Assembly (NCBI GenBank): GCA_030704615.1
Contig: CM060731.1
Span: forward strand, 6,510,001 to 6,574,000
Direction: 5' to 3'
From: Takakia lepidozioides
Taxonomy: Eukaryota; Streptophyta; Takakiopsida; Takakiales; Takakiaceae
Length of the DNA stretch: 64,000 nt
The notes under the pieces are model-generated. The model made no database searches and was not told where the DNA came from. It was given only the letters and a program-made list of their open reading frames with translations. A program made the position numbers and the translations under genes. This document shows, in pieces, positions 43,899 to 54,890 of this stretch (position 1 is the stretch's first letter; the number at the start of each line of letters is the position of its first letter).

Positions 43899-44555
43899 GT
43901 CTTGCATGCTAGAGTAGACATGTTTCGATTCGCAGACACTCATGGCACAAACATTTTGCTTCAGAAATCAAGTAGCTTCCCTGTGCCATATGGGGAATAT
44001 ACATGCTTGGATAATCTTCTATTAAGGTTTTTTGCAATTCACTGCCAGTATGCTCGGACGTGACCTTTGTCGTATGGATTGTTGTGTGCACAAGGTGCAG
44101 TATGCAAATGCTGGAATGTGCAGTAGGACCCTTCCCACTGGAACACAGAACTTGCAATCTTGTAAAGGCATCACATTTGCAGAACAGTGTCAATGTATTG
44201 GTAGCAAATCGGAGTCTTTTCATAAAGGTGGACGAAAACGCCAGCATGGGCTGCGAAATCACCACAAAATGAATGAAGAGCAGTAACAAGGAAGCACTAT
44301 GCAATATACAGACCAATAACGGCGTTGAAATAGGCCACAATGCCCGTGTAGCTCCACACAATGTATGTTTTCCTCGGATCCATTAATAGACATAACCAAA
44401 ATAAAAAAAGCATGCCCATGCCATTCACGGCCAAAAACCACATTCTCATGTATTGCGGCACCGAAATGCACCTGAAGCCATGGCGGTGCGGCACCACCAA
44501 GTGTCTAATTCCTCAAAAAAAAATAGGGTGCAAGAAGATGAATGTAATATAATGG
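43899..44555. other. non-coding region of Element 3
   Basis: Between the RWNCCxWT gene and the transposase remnant. It contains two isolated motif copies (ACCAATAACGGCGTTGAAAT near 44,312 and GCGGCACCGAAATG near 44,455). No domain is seen in the short open frames. Confidence 0.5.
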
Positions 44556-45328
44556 TCACTTTCTCCTTCCCGAATGTGGAATGTCAAGCAGTCCGACCTG
44601 TATCCTGCCGTGCTTCAGAATAATGTAATAAAGGTGTTTGCAGGGGACGTATGCTGCATTCTTCGATTCCATAACAAGGAAGTCCTCACAGTTGCAGGCT
44701 GGGTACTGAGAAACCGTGATTGCATACACGACATTGCGCGCAGCAGACCCGGTTGTTGACAACTGAAATATGCGCCCCATCCCGGGGTGAGGAACATCCC
44801 TGCAACCTTGCACTATGCAGGGCATTGCAAGAGCGTTGGCCATCCTGGTGTCGTTCGCCTTTGTTGGTGGCCGCCGTCTTTTCAGTTTCCCCCACCGATG
44901 GGTGGGCCAAGCTGCGGGGTCACCCACCGGTATGCGGGGTGAAGAGCTTCTTGTGGGAGGAGGATGACGACTGGGAATTGGATTTCGTGGAACGTCTGTC
45001 CTCTCCACCAGTCGAAACCCTGCACATCCTAGAGCGTCTGCCTCCTCCAGGATAAGATCTATACCAGTTGCCGCCGGCCAGACTGCTGGTGGTTTAGGCA
45101 TGCCTTGTACACCATACTTGGGCTTGCCGAACACACACGACATGATGTTGTGCCTGCAGAACCAAAACTCCTTCAATGTGGCCTCCACAAACTTTGCACA
45201 TACAAATCTCCCTGTGAAGCAAGGGGCAGGCACACCGCCCTGCGGTCTCCTCCAAATCATCTCCTTGCATCTCTGGTTGGTGTCGACACGAACAGCACAA
45301 CATTCGCCACGGTATGGGATCCGGGAGA
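44556..45328 (-). pseudogene. C-terminal part of SWIM MULE transposase, Element 3
   Basis: Matches the last third of the Element 2 transposase: GECCAVRVDTNQRC, PAPCFTGRFVCAKFVEAT, WFCRHNIMSCVFGKPKYG, RWGKLKRRRPP and the SWIM finger CNCEDF...VPCKHLYY (near 44,640-44,700). The catalytic DDE core is absent, removed by a deletion ending near 45,328. The remaining frame is open. Confidence 0.75.
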
Positions 45329-47042
45329 AAGAACAAGGGGGTGGTTGATCCCAAGAATCCGTACCATGTAGTGGAGCATCCCACGAGGGTCATTTTCCCT
45401 ACCAGGTTGGAGATGGCCAACGTCGGGTTCCTTGCCATGATGGAGTCCAGGAAATCTGATTATAAGGGCGAACCATCACCAGTGTAGGAGAGGATTGTGG
45501 AGTTCCTCGGCACGGTGCATGTTGTCTTTTTCTTCTTGTCTGTTGTGGGCATGGATCATTTCAATCCTCTTGAGCATTCCATTGCATGCTTGTTTGCAGG
45601 CTAAAATGACCAAATCTTGGGTCAACGGGAAGGAGAAGCCATATGCAGCCGAACTCATCATCTTGGACATCCCTGATGGGTTGCCAGTCCCGGATATCCC
45701 TCCATCGGGTGCTTGTCCAGGTTGGAATGCTTTTGATGAGCGCTACTGGCGGTGGATTTTCTCCTTTTGCAATTTCTTTCTGTCCGATGCAGGTGTTTTG
45801 GTGCTCATCCAGTCCATTGACCTTCGCTGTCGCCGTGCACTTGCCAGCTATTTGAAAGCCTCCGGTATGAGGGTCGTGAAGACATGGAATTGTGATAACA
45901 TCATGTACCTGACAAAGGGGGATCGTCCCGGAGAGATGGTAAATCTGCCTTCTTATTCCTCTTCTTGGTGGTTCTCGGATGGAGTTGCATAAGTCGCTCA
46001 AATGAATATGTAGGGGCCTGGTTTTCAAGCTTCTTAGTTCCTTGTGTATGTCCTATTCGCAGACTCGTTTGTTTGAAGCTGTTTGTCTCGTCCGAGTCCA
46101 TCCACCTACGACTCCAGCCGTCATTAGGGAGTTTGCCATCACTCATGGGGGCAAGTTCATAGATGAGAGGACAGATCCTCCCACGGATGACATGCACCAC
46201 AACTACGTGGACAACAACGTGTGCTTGCGAAGGGGGAATGGGGTTCCTTGGAGAGGGGCCAGGGAGAGGAGCCCGACTTTCATTCAGACAATTGTGGAGT
46301 GCTGCACCTACACAGACGCCAAAGTTCTGGATTTGTCAATGGGCACAGGTTCGTCTCTTCAACATTCACATTTCATGAGGTTTGTTTGAGCTTGCACTTT
46401 CAGCTCTTCCCACCGTTCCAAATGTGTCTTCAATGTCTGTTTCCTTCATTGTATTCCACTGCAGGTGCCTCGTACCACGCTTGCAAGGCCAGTGCGCAAC
46501 ATCTCTTTGGGATTGAAGGGGATGCCAAGATTTACAAGAACCTCCTGATGGGTTTGGGTGGACACACTTCTCAAGTCCTTCCGAAGCCCCTACCCGCTGA
46601 TATTGATACATGGGAGACTTCCGACAAGGAGCTGGACTCCGACATTGCCTGTGAGTAAGTTCAACCTGTGGATGCTTGCATTGTTGTTTCAATACCCAGA
46701 ATCACTGTTCTTAAGGCGAAGTGCACATGGGAGACATCCTCTTCATTGGACTTGTGCTTTGCATCATTGTGTTCAAAATGGGTTTTTGTCGACTTGTGCA
46801 GGAGTCCGCGTGCTTCCACTGACCCTCCAGGGCTGTCACACCTTTTTGGACTTCTTTCAAGTCCTCCTCAGTCTTACGTGCTACCTGTCTATGCGGAGGC
46901 ACTCGCAGCAAGCATGTCCGTTCATGGCACTCGCAGTCTTATAATCGACGGCCGTGGTAGAAGACGTGGTGTTGGGGCCGGAATCTTTGTGGATGACATA
47001 ACACAGGAGGTCGATACTGATTCTGATGACTGTGACACTTGA
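45328..47042 (+). pseudogene. C-terminal part of beta-class methyltransferase, Element 3
   Basis: Exons in order: KKNKGVVDPKNPYHVVEHPT (from 45,330); an exon after an acceptor near 45,600 with LIILDIPDGLP (45,650-45,685) and the YWRWIFSFCNFFLSDAGVLVLI strand; an exon from about 46,062 with RSPTFIQTIVECC and VLDLSMGTGSS (motif I, 46,322-46,352); an exon from about 46,466 with GASYHACKASAQHLFGIEGD; and a final exon with SYVLPVYAEALAASM, ending at 47,042 in an acidic tail. The catalytic half is readable with plausible splice sites. The ParB-like and helical N-terminal parts are deleted. It is read divergently from the transposase remnant, as in Elements 1 and 2. Confidence 0.7.
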
Positions 47043-47690
47043 TATGAAGTTTTCTTTTGCTTTTATTCGGGGCCAATTTGGAAATGGGATGGTTGTGTGT
47101 CCCTGTTGTCCTATTTGCAATGTGTGCGTGGGATTCAAATTCATGGGAACAGACTATCGTTGGAGATGGGGGTTCCATGGACTACCCGGATTGTTCCTTC
47201 AATCTATTTAGTGTTTTGCGGAGCTCACAGGCTTGTTAGCATTGCAAAAACAAACAAACATCTCTGGTTCGGGTAGAGCATTCTCGCATCATTTGCTCGT
47301 TGGTCTCCAAACCATTCCTGCTAGAAGAATGCTTGGTAAATCCATCACGTTAAAGTCCACGTGATCAAAGATCGTTCAGGCATTCTCAATTCTGGCGAGC
47401 ATCCATGATGCTCCCGCACATACTTGGCATGTTCGCAAGGGTGGTGAGTAAGAAAAGATTTCGCAGGGATCCGCTTTGGATGATGTGAGTGTGCACCTGC
47501 TCACGACGTAGCCACATTCCAATGCAGGGGCTTTGTATGTTTATAACGTCTAAATGGATGCAATGGATAGTAAGGATGGATACAATGGATGTAACACAAC
47601 CAGTCCGCATTCCCTGCAAATGGCTAATCAACCCGCGGTAATAGGTGACACCCGCGGAAATAGGCCATGTATGCATGTTGACGTGGCGTG
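47043..47690. other. 3' flank of Element 3 methyltransferase remnant
   Basis: Non-coding sequence toward the right terminus. No dyad array and no recognisable gene; it holds a small CGCGG repeat near 47,632-47,656 (ACCCGCGGTAATAGG and ACCCGCGGAAATAGG). Confidence 0.5.
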
Positions 47691-47761
47691 AGCCTGTGCT
47701 GGGCTCACGGTTTCCTGGGCTCACAGGCTCACGCCTCCGGGCTCACGGAATAGCACCCCCC
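47691..47761. repeat. right terminal repeat of Element 3
   Basis: GGGCTCACGG repeats ending GGAATAGCACCCCCC. Inverted it reads GGGGGGTGCTATTCC then GTGAGCC, a diverged form of the CTATTTCATGAGCC ends of Elements 1 and 2, with GTGAGCC in place of ATGAGCC. Confidence 0.7.
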
Positions 47762-48122
47762 GTATTCTGCAGGAGCAGCATTGCGGAGGGATTTTGGTGT
47801 GGGGGTGTTGATGTTTTGATTTCTTGTGTTTGGATCCCCCCCAACACCTGCATGCTTGACTGTGCGCCATGTTGGTTTTGTGTGGGCGCTTGCTTTCATA
47901 GGGATTAGGCTGGATTTGATCACCGGTCAATCCTAGAGTATGCTGTCGGTGGTGAGGCTGGAGTGATGACCAGCAAGACCACCAGTGTTTCTTCTATGGT
48001 GATATTGGGTTGATGACCAGCCAACCATAGGAGTTTTTGCAGTGGATGCATGTGCAGGTGCCCTGAGCCACTGGGATATGACCCTTAAACCGCAACAGGT
48101 GCCCACCCGTGTCACTATTACA
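47762..48122 (+). repeat. 3' part of a gypsy 5' LTR
   Basis: About 360 bp ending ATTACA just before a primer-binding-like site. The beginning of the LTR is missing at the Element 3 junction. Contains CCACCAGTGTTTCTTC and GATGACCAGC repeats. No TATA box assigned. Confidence 0.5.
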
Positions 48123-48137
48123 ATTAGTACTAGAGCC
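48123..48137 (+). promoter_or_regulatory. probable primer-binding site
   Basis: ATTAGTACTAGAGCC resembles the plant initiator-Met tRNA primer site (TGGTATCAGAGCC) at most positions. It lies directly after the LTR end and before gag, where a primer site belongs. Confidence 0.5.
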
Positions 48138-48149
48138 TTATAGTGTCAC

Positions 48150-49540
48150 GTGGGGGAGGTGCGGGTTGTGAGTGTCATCACGGAGTTACCCAAGGGTTTT
48201 GAGGGGAGTACGGCTACAGGCAGTAGCAGTGAGAGTGGGTTCACAAGACGAGGTGTTTGGTTCAGACCACCTTCACCTCCACCCGCAACTAGTGCAGAGT
48301 CTGACACAGACTCGAAGGCTTCATCAACAGGTGTGCAAGTTTCTTTGCCATTGTTGTGGGACGATATAGAGGAGATGTATGGAGCTACTAAGGGGCCTTG
48401 TAGAAACTCTGGAGCTGTGGGCACAATCGAGCTGGATGACTTTATCCAGGAGTTTGACAGCTGGTGTGATTTGCAACAGATGCGCAATCCACAGTTGTTC
48501 ACCCCATTCATGGCGTGGAAGGGACTGTTCCAGCATTTGGAAGGCCCGCCTATGGACGATTACCACGAGTTCAGGCAAAGACATGAAGCTTTGATTGAGG
48601 AGTGGAGGATGTATTGGTCACCTGACTACGTCTCCATTACTCGAGGCACGATGCGACCAGTAGTTGCATCAGCACCAATATCTCCCACTGCCAGCACTAG
48701 TAGTGGAACAAGTAGTGCCGGTACTTCTGCAGGTGGTACTAGTTCAAAAGGTACTACTACTCTTCCTGCCACAACTACAACACATGTGCCTAGATTCAAC
48801 CCGGTGGTGGAGTTCTTCCAGGAGTTGCGGAGGAACTACCAAGGCATGCGGACAGAGAAGCTGCGAAGTTTGTAAGACTTCCAGCACAAATCCAGTGAGA
48901 GCTTGCGAGAGGCCTACACTCGTATGAGGCGCTTGATAAGTGTGACCCAAGGGGTTACTGAAGCTCAGGCAATCCAGTTCTGGTATGGAATTTTGGACAA
49001 GGAGCTCAGGAGAAGGTGCGGAATGCAACCCTATTACAAACGGCCCAACCCACATTAGTAGATGTGTTTCTGCTGGCTGAGCGGATTGAGCTCAACATGA
49101 TGGAGGAGCGAGTTGTTACCATTGGATTTGGCAAGGACATGCCTGCATGAGGCGCAGCTGCCAGGCAACAGGCACAAGGGACTGCCCAACAGCGTGGTCA
49201 GGGGGGCAAGGTTGCCCACCCAAATTCCATGGAGCTTATAAGGGACCTCAGGTGCAAAGGTCAGTAGCATCTTTTGCAGGCCAACAACAACCGGGGGTGG
49301 TATGTTGGACATGTGGAGGACCCCATGTCAAGAAAGATTTCCCAGAGAGTGGCAAAGGGCCGGCTTAAACACAACCTGCACAGTTGCAATGTGGGCATTG
49401 TGGCAAGTATGGGCATGGAGATGCCCAGTGTTATGACTTGCACCCTGAGTTGCGGTGAGGCCATTTCCAAAATAACAATGGTGGCCGAGGGCGAGGTGGA
49501 GCACCTCAAAGAGGACCAGGTGGTCAGGCACAATGTGTAG
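48150..49540 (+). pseudogene. gypsy gag with zinc knuckles (decayed)
   Basis: The first frame runs to a TAA at 48,873; a single C-to-T change would restore Gln there. Beyond it the gag signature ESLREAYTRMRRLI and QAIQFWYGILDKELRRR continues (48,890-49,015). A first zinc knuckle, CWTCGGPHVKKDF near 49,305, has Phe for its last Cys. A second, CGHCGKYGHGDAQC at 49,390-49,431, is a perfect C-x2-C-x4-H-x4-C. A TGA follows near 49,456. Gag would coat the element RNA in virus-like particles; this copy cannot. Confidence 0.75.
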
Positions 49541-49596
49541 GACAAGGGCAAGCACAATATGGCCAAGGACGTGGAGGTCAGGGCGTTGACCAAGGC

Positions 49597-50955
49597 ATGG
49601 CCAACCGGCTTCAGCAGCTAGAGCAAAGACTTACTGCCATGGCCACAACTCAGGTGGTACCAACTCCAAGACCTGAGGGTCCACCTCCTGTTCCTCCTCA
49701 GCAGTGTCATCTTGACGGAGGAGACATGGGAGGCATGGGATTTATGTGTGGGGCAACACTACCACTAGTGCAGGTGGAGTCTGCTGCAGCCGTCACTCGA
49801 GGAGCAGCACGAGTTCCTGAGCCACGAGGTGCAGAGGTGGAGTTGGATCCACATCATGGGGAGGCAAGCCATCAGGCTAGGTTGCCTCAATCATTAATCT
49901 TTGCGGAGACAGGGTCGACAACATCCATGGCACCTAGTTCTCGCCCGACGGATACCAAAGCAGAGGCCGTTATTGTGCCATTGGGAAGAGCTACACGTGC
50001 AGCACTGACACCTACTACCAAGGCTAGTGCAGGCAGTGTGTTGTTGGGGGCGGCCACCTCTGTGTGTCAGGCCCCACTGTTCTCGGCAACCATGATTGCG
50101 ACGCCGGGGGTAAGACCAGCAGCAGTGTTCAGACTAGCAGCAACACTCTGTGAGAGTGGGGAGGTCACTTCATCTTCTGCGGAGTTAGTGGAAGGTGTAG
50201 TGGCAGAGGGATCCTTGGATTTGAGGTTCAAGACTACCACGGCTGCGCCATGGCAAACTGCAGCTGTCAGGTTGACGGAGCTGCCAGCTAGGCCAGCCTT
50301 TGAGCGCGCCATGGTGACACTTGGAGTTGTCTTGTTAGACAACCAGGATGGCATTTTCTCTTTGAGTGGACCGGCAGGCAAGATGTACCGACCACTGCGG
50401 GTCTTGTTGGACTCGGGAGCTCAGCCACTGATGTTGGGTAGAGCCGCTATTGCAGGTTTGGGCCTCATGGAGGCGGATATGGAGCCTTGTCCCTTCCAGA
50501 TACAGACATCTCTGGGAGGATCAGAGCAGGCTCGGGGCATGACATGGCGTGAGTTGGCCATTAGACTACAGCCGGATCATCCTATAGATGGCTCAGTGAT
50601 GCGAGCCAAGGCCATTGTGACAGACGTGGTCTCTTACGATGTCCTCGTTGGTGGGGCAGTGTTGTATCCCATGGGCTTCACCCTGGATTTTTGGGAGGAA
50701 TCAGCATCCTACAGGCCTGGATGGCAGTCAGGGGATGGTTGTCGTGTACAGCTCCCTGTGACATTCATTGGGGATGTTGCTGCTGCCCAGCGGGGCAAGA
50801 TGCCAACACTAGCAGCCTTCACAGCTGCAGGTAGTTGGCCTGGAGAGTTGCTGGAGGGCAATGCCCATGCAGAGGATGTGCCACCTCCAGCAGAGCAGGA
50901 TGACATGCATGGTATGACGGAGTTGCCTGCCGTGGTTGCTCACACTCCATTGTAG
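49597..50955 (+). CDS. gypsy protease region (retropepsin-like), open frame
   Basis: A 452-residue open frame continuing the gag-pol polyprotein. A low-complexity Ala/Thr/Pro-rich half is followed by an aspartic protease: VLLDSGAQPLMLG (active-site Asp-Ser-Gly, 50,401-50,440) and a hydrophobic flap and body ending SYDVLVGGAVLYPMGFTLDFW (50,635-50,697), as in gypsy retropepsins that cleave the polyprotein. A TAG at 50,953 separates it from the methyltransferase region, so this is a piece of a broken polyprotein and not an independent gene. Confidence 0.7.
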   Translation: MANRLQQLEQRLTAMATTQVVPTPRPEGPPPVPPQQCHLDGGDMGGMGFMCGATLPLVQVESAAAVTRGAARVPEPRGAEVELDPHHGEASHQARLPQSLIFAETGSTTSMAPSSRPTDTKAEAVIVPLGRATRAALTPTTKASAGSVLLGAATSVCQAPLFSATMIATPGVRPAAVFRLAATLCESGEVTSSSAELVEGVVAEGSLDLRFKTTTAAPWQTAAVRLTELPARPAFERAMVTLGVVLLDNQDGIFSLSGPAGKMYRPLRVLLDSGAQPLMLGRAAIAGLGLMEADMEPCPFQIQTSLGGSEQARGMTWRELAIRLQPDHPIDGSVMRAKAIVTDVVSYDVLVGGAVLYPMGFTLDFWEESASYRPGWQSGDGCRVQLPVTFIGDVAAAQRGKMPTLAAFTAAGSWPGELLEGNAHAEDVPPPAEQDDMHGMTELPAVVAHTPL

Positions 50956-51005
50956 GGTACGAGCAAGGATTTGCAGCAGGCTGCTGATAGACGTGTGCAA
51001 CAAGC

Positions 51006-52245
51006 ATGGGTAGAGGTCTTTGTACTGTCAGGAGAGGAGGAGAGCGCGAGATTGCACCAGGACCACCTCAGTTGTCGCCATTGGACACCACACCTCTTGT
51101 GTGGCAATGCCCGAATGAAGGCATATGCCTTCTAGACTTGTTTGGCGGGATCAACACTGGATTGGCTGCAGTGATGCAGGCAGGTGTACGAGTTCAACGT
51201 TACCTGTATGTGGAGAGGGATGAGACTGCACGACGCGTCTCACTGCGCCATGTTGCTCAGTTGGTGCAGCAGTACCCTGATTTGTTGCCAGTGTCTGCAT
51301 TTGTTGCCAGCAGACATCTCTTTGTTGGGGGCGCAGGATTTGGAGCGGCTTGGCCCTATTCACTTGGTAGTAGCAGGTTGGCCCTGCCAAGGGCATTCAT
51401 CAGCCGGGCATGGCAATGGGTTACAAGACTCAAGGTCACGCCTGTTTTGGGAGATGTTGAGGGTCCTATGCTATTTACAGCTTGAGTAGACAGACTCTCC
51501 GGCATATATCTTGGAGAATGTGCCATTGATGGGTGATTCTCGGGCCAAGGTGATGGCCAGTGTACATCAAGTGCGGTCTTGGCTTGGATTAGCAATGTTG
51601 CTAGATGCAGCTGCAGTGGGGTCACGAGCTCATCGCCCATGACTATGGTGGACCAACTTGATGCCACCTGCATTGGTCAAGCGTGCATTTGATGGGGTGC
51701 AGCGGCCACCAAACCTGACGGTGGATAGCATTTTGGACATAGGGAGGCAGTCTCAGCATGTGAGACACGATGACCAATCACCTTTAGCAGTGGTCAATAA
51801 GGTGGGTCACCCACAAGCAGCATTGCCTACACTGCTCAGCTTTCCAGGATCTCATGCTTTCCGAGATGGTGGACCTGGCCTCTTGTGGGATAGCCAGTTG
51901 CAGCAGTTAGTGGAACCCAATGCTGGCAAGCGCGAGCGGACGATAAGTTTTACCAATGGTACCACGGCGGAGCCATCTCTTTCTGAGGCATCACGTCGTC
52001 AGATGTTGGGGCAAGCAATGGATCTCAATTGCTTGACCTGGATTATAAGCTTGGCTATGGGTGAGCAGCGCAGAGTATGGAGTACACTTCCCTTGATAAT
52101 CTCTCTGCCTACCGAGACGGTACAGGCCACGAGTGGGGCGAACAGGTGAGGACCACGAGGTATAGGCCGCATCCATGGCACACGTGGGAGGTGCTCGAGG
52201 TTCAGAGGGAGTTGGCTCGGGTTGAAGGATGAGATGATGAGGCAG
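51006..52245 (+). pseudogene. C5 cytosine DNA methyltransferase inside the gypsy element
   Basis: Recognisable motifs in canonical order: ICLLDLFGGINTGLAA (motif I, SAM binding, near 51,125-51,172); VAGWPCQGHSSAG (motif IV with the catalytic Cys, 51,370-51,405); YILENVPLM (motif VI Glu-Asn-Val, 51,505-51,530); RAHRP then LWW (motif VIII area, near 51,625); and ERTISF...SRRQMLGQAMDLNCLTW (motifs IX and X, 51,935-52,040). Decay: one frame change near 51,310, TAG at 51,487 and TGA at about 51,640, the last being Arg (CGA) by one C-to-T step. Coding-like sequence runs to about 52,245, where MULE copy B begins, so reverse transcriptase and integrase are absent. Capture of C5 methyltransferases by retrotransposons is reported in charophytes and dinoflagellates. 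Confidence 0.8.
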
Positions 52246-54890
52246 GACAGTCGCAAGCAGTCCGCTGCAAGACTCACGTGCGCCAGTCTGCTGCGACCTC
52301 GGTCTGGTCCAGCAAGTCCGCTGGCAGGCAGGTCCGCCGGAGGGGACTGTTCGCAAGCAGACCACTACAAGACTCACGTGCGCCAGTCTGCTGCAACCTC
52401 AATCTGGTCGAGCAAGTCCGCTCGCAGGCGAGTCCGCTGGAAGGGACTGTTCACAAACAGTCCGCTGCAAGACTCACGTGCGCCAGTCTGTTGCGACCTC
52501 ACTCTGGTCTGTTGCCAGGCGAATCCGCCGGAGGGGACTATTCGGAAGTCTGCTGGCAACCCAGTCCGTTCGGGATGCCCTCTGGCCAAGTCCGTTGCAA
52601 GACTCACTTACGTAAGTCCGCTGCGAGGTCAGCGTGGTCAAGTCTGCTGGCGGTGTCATGAGGGCAACACTCATGGCAGGTCAGAGTGGTCGAGTGTGCT
52701 GCCTGAATCCGTTTGGAACAGACGGGCAGACCAGTCAACCAAAGAGTCTACTGGGTTAGTGCCCAAGTCCACCGGCGAAGTCCTCTTTGAAGTCTCTCAT
52801 GTGGGCATGTGTACTTTGCAAGGCTGTTTTTTGAGGAGTGCTCATTTTCCTGTGCCTTTGGCATGTCCGGCGGGCTTGGGTGAAGCAATCATGCGCGAAA
52901 ACCAAAGATCTTATCACTGCCGCAAACTTGCTGAAAGATATGGGAGACCTCATGTACTGTAGAGGTGGACCAAGCAATCCCAAAGAAGGCCTTGCATGGG
53001 TAGCAACAACGCTCCGACGCATGAGAAAGAAATTTCCGAATGGGCATGAATTTTTGGACTACATCGATAAGGAATGGCGTCCTAAAATAGCAATGTGGTG
53101 TACAACAGCTCACCATGTTCCGCATGCCAGTCAAGACACCAATGCTAGCATTGAGGCATACCATGGAAACTTGAAGGCAAGACTAAGGATGGGGAAAGGC
53201 AAAATGACTGGGCGTAGAGTGGATTGGCTCATATGGGAACTCACAGGCCGTGTGCTAACACACTACTGGTATGCAATTAACCTGAAGACGCATGGATTCA
53301 TAAGGAATGACAAACAGGAGAAGTACATGTCTAGTTTTGTGCTTGCGGCACGCGATATCCTAGCTTGCAATGTCACTCTTCCGTTCCATCCTGGGCAACC
53401 AGCCTATGTTCTAAGCACCAATCACCCAAACACAATTTACATTGTTTACAACCCTGGATGCGAATGGGCTTCTTGCACTTGCCCATGGACAATGAAGGGC
53501 AATTTGTGCAAGCATCAAGTCCGAGTCCTGAAGTTGCTTTATCCACACTTGCAGGATGGACTCATAGTGCGTGCTTGTGACACGGCGCTGGGAACCATTC
53601 ATGGAGGATTGCATAATGTGTTTAGGGTTCATGCAAGTGGCGGCAATGAAGAGGGTTTTGGAAATGCAACAGAGGGCCCTTCCACAGATGACTTCCCCTA
53701 TGATGCAGAGCTTGTCTTCGTACCATCCTCCATGGATGAAGAATTTGCAGACATACTTTGCATTGTTGGGGACGACAAATACCTGGAGAAACATGTGTTG
53801 TCTTCTCTTTGTATCTGTAGGGGGCAGCTTGTTGATATTCTCGCCAAGAGTGCTGCAGGAATGTTGCACCCTGCGGCAGTAAAGAGCTTCCGTCCTGTAA
53901 ATGACAACAACAATATGTCGCTGAAAATGAAAATGAATTTCGTTGAGGCATGGAAAACGCGACCCAGGGTCTTACGCAAAATAGGGAAGAGGGTTGGTGC
54001 CCCAACACCTACAACACACATATACTCCACGATCCGGAGGGTTGCAGACCGTATACTAGTTGTAAAGTAGAGTAGGAAATGTAGGAAATGGTACAGTATC
54101 ATTCTCCGATGAAATAAAATTTCGGCGGTACGATTGCATGTGCACCAGACTTCCAACCTATTTGCCAACCAGCCTGGTAAAACCAGTCTTCTGGCGTCTA
54201 AGCCAGTATGCTCAACCAGTCTTCTATCGTCTGAACCAGTTTGCTCAACCAGTCTTCTGGTGTCTGAACCAGTCTGTTGTACCAGGCTGGGACTCAGTCT
54301 TCAAACAGTCTGCTGTGCCAGCCTTCTCCTGAGCAGACCAGTCTCCCGGTTCTGAACGTTCATGCACCTGGCTGACCAGTGAGCCTCATGCGGTCTGCCC
54401 ATCAGACTGGCCATTCTCAATACGGTGGACTCTCACTTACTCTGCTGACCAGACTTGGCAGACTACTGACCAATGCCGTCCGCCTGTACTCTACCACTCC
54501 GGTGACTCTCGACAGTCTGCTCACAAGTGCAGACTCATGGTTCCGAATCGCATCTGCCAGTCTGCCGGACTGGTCCCAACTCCTCAGTCTGTCGGACTCT
54601 CGTCAGTCTGGCGACATTGCCCTCTGTCTGCTCACAAGCCTAGGCATACCCTCTTCCCGTACTCTGGCAATCTGCTGACTCTCGGCTGTTTGCTGACCAG
54701 TGGACTCCCTTGGTATGTTAAACAAAATGATTGTGTGTGCAGGGGTAAGTCCGCTTAACAACATGCAGTGAATTGGTCACAAGTCTACAACGACTACTCC
54801 ACAGTGCACTCATATGCGATCAATAGGATGTGTATGCAAAGTCATATTTTATTTCGTTGCAAATGCTCAAAAGCATGCTTACATGACAAA
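52246..54890 (+). mobile_element. MULE copy B, truncated at both ends
   Basis: Closely similar to copy A from inside its second transposase intron (52,255) to about 38,450 in copy A coordinates. It lacks the N-terminal exons, the 1,148-bp insertion and the Ulp1 gene. It abuts the gypsy methyltransferase on the left and unrelated AT-rich sequence at about 54,890. No terminal repeat or target duplication is seen, so it is a fragment and not a clean insertion. Confidence 0.75.
52825..54070 (+). pseudogene. C-terminal MULE transposase exon, copy B
   Basis: An open frame of about 410 residues nearly identical to the last exon of copy A: CLWHVRRAW, NASIEAYHG (catalytic Glu) and the SWIM finger CTCPWTMKGNLCKH. 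The exon encoding both catalytic Asp residues is missing. The intron acceptor differs from copy A (TTTGCAAGG in place of TTTGCAGGG), so normal splicing would fail. The C-terminus differs after PTT through a short shift. Confidence 0.75.

Larger units (their letters stand above)
42790..47761. mobile_element. Element 3: deleted relative of Elements 1 and 2
   Basis: The right terminus is GGGCTCACGGAATAGCACCCCCC (47,739-47,761, shown here only to mark the edge). The left terminus is missing; at about 42,790 the sequence passes straight into the Ulp1 gene. Contents: motif array, RWNCCxWT gene (plus), C-terminal half of a SWIM transposase (minus), C-terminal half of the methyltransferase (plus). 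The two half genes abut near 45,328, so an internal deletion removed both N-terminal parts and the region between them. No 9-bp duplication could be found. Confidence 0.7.
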
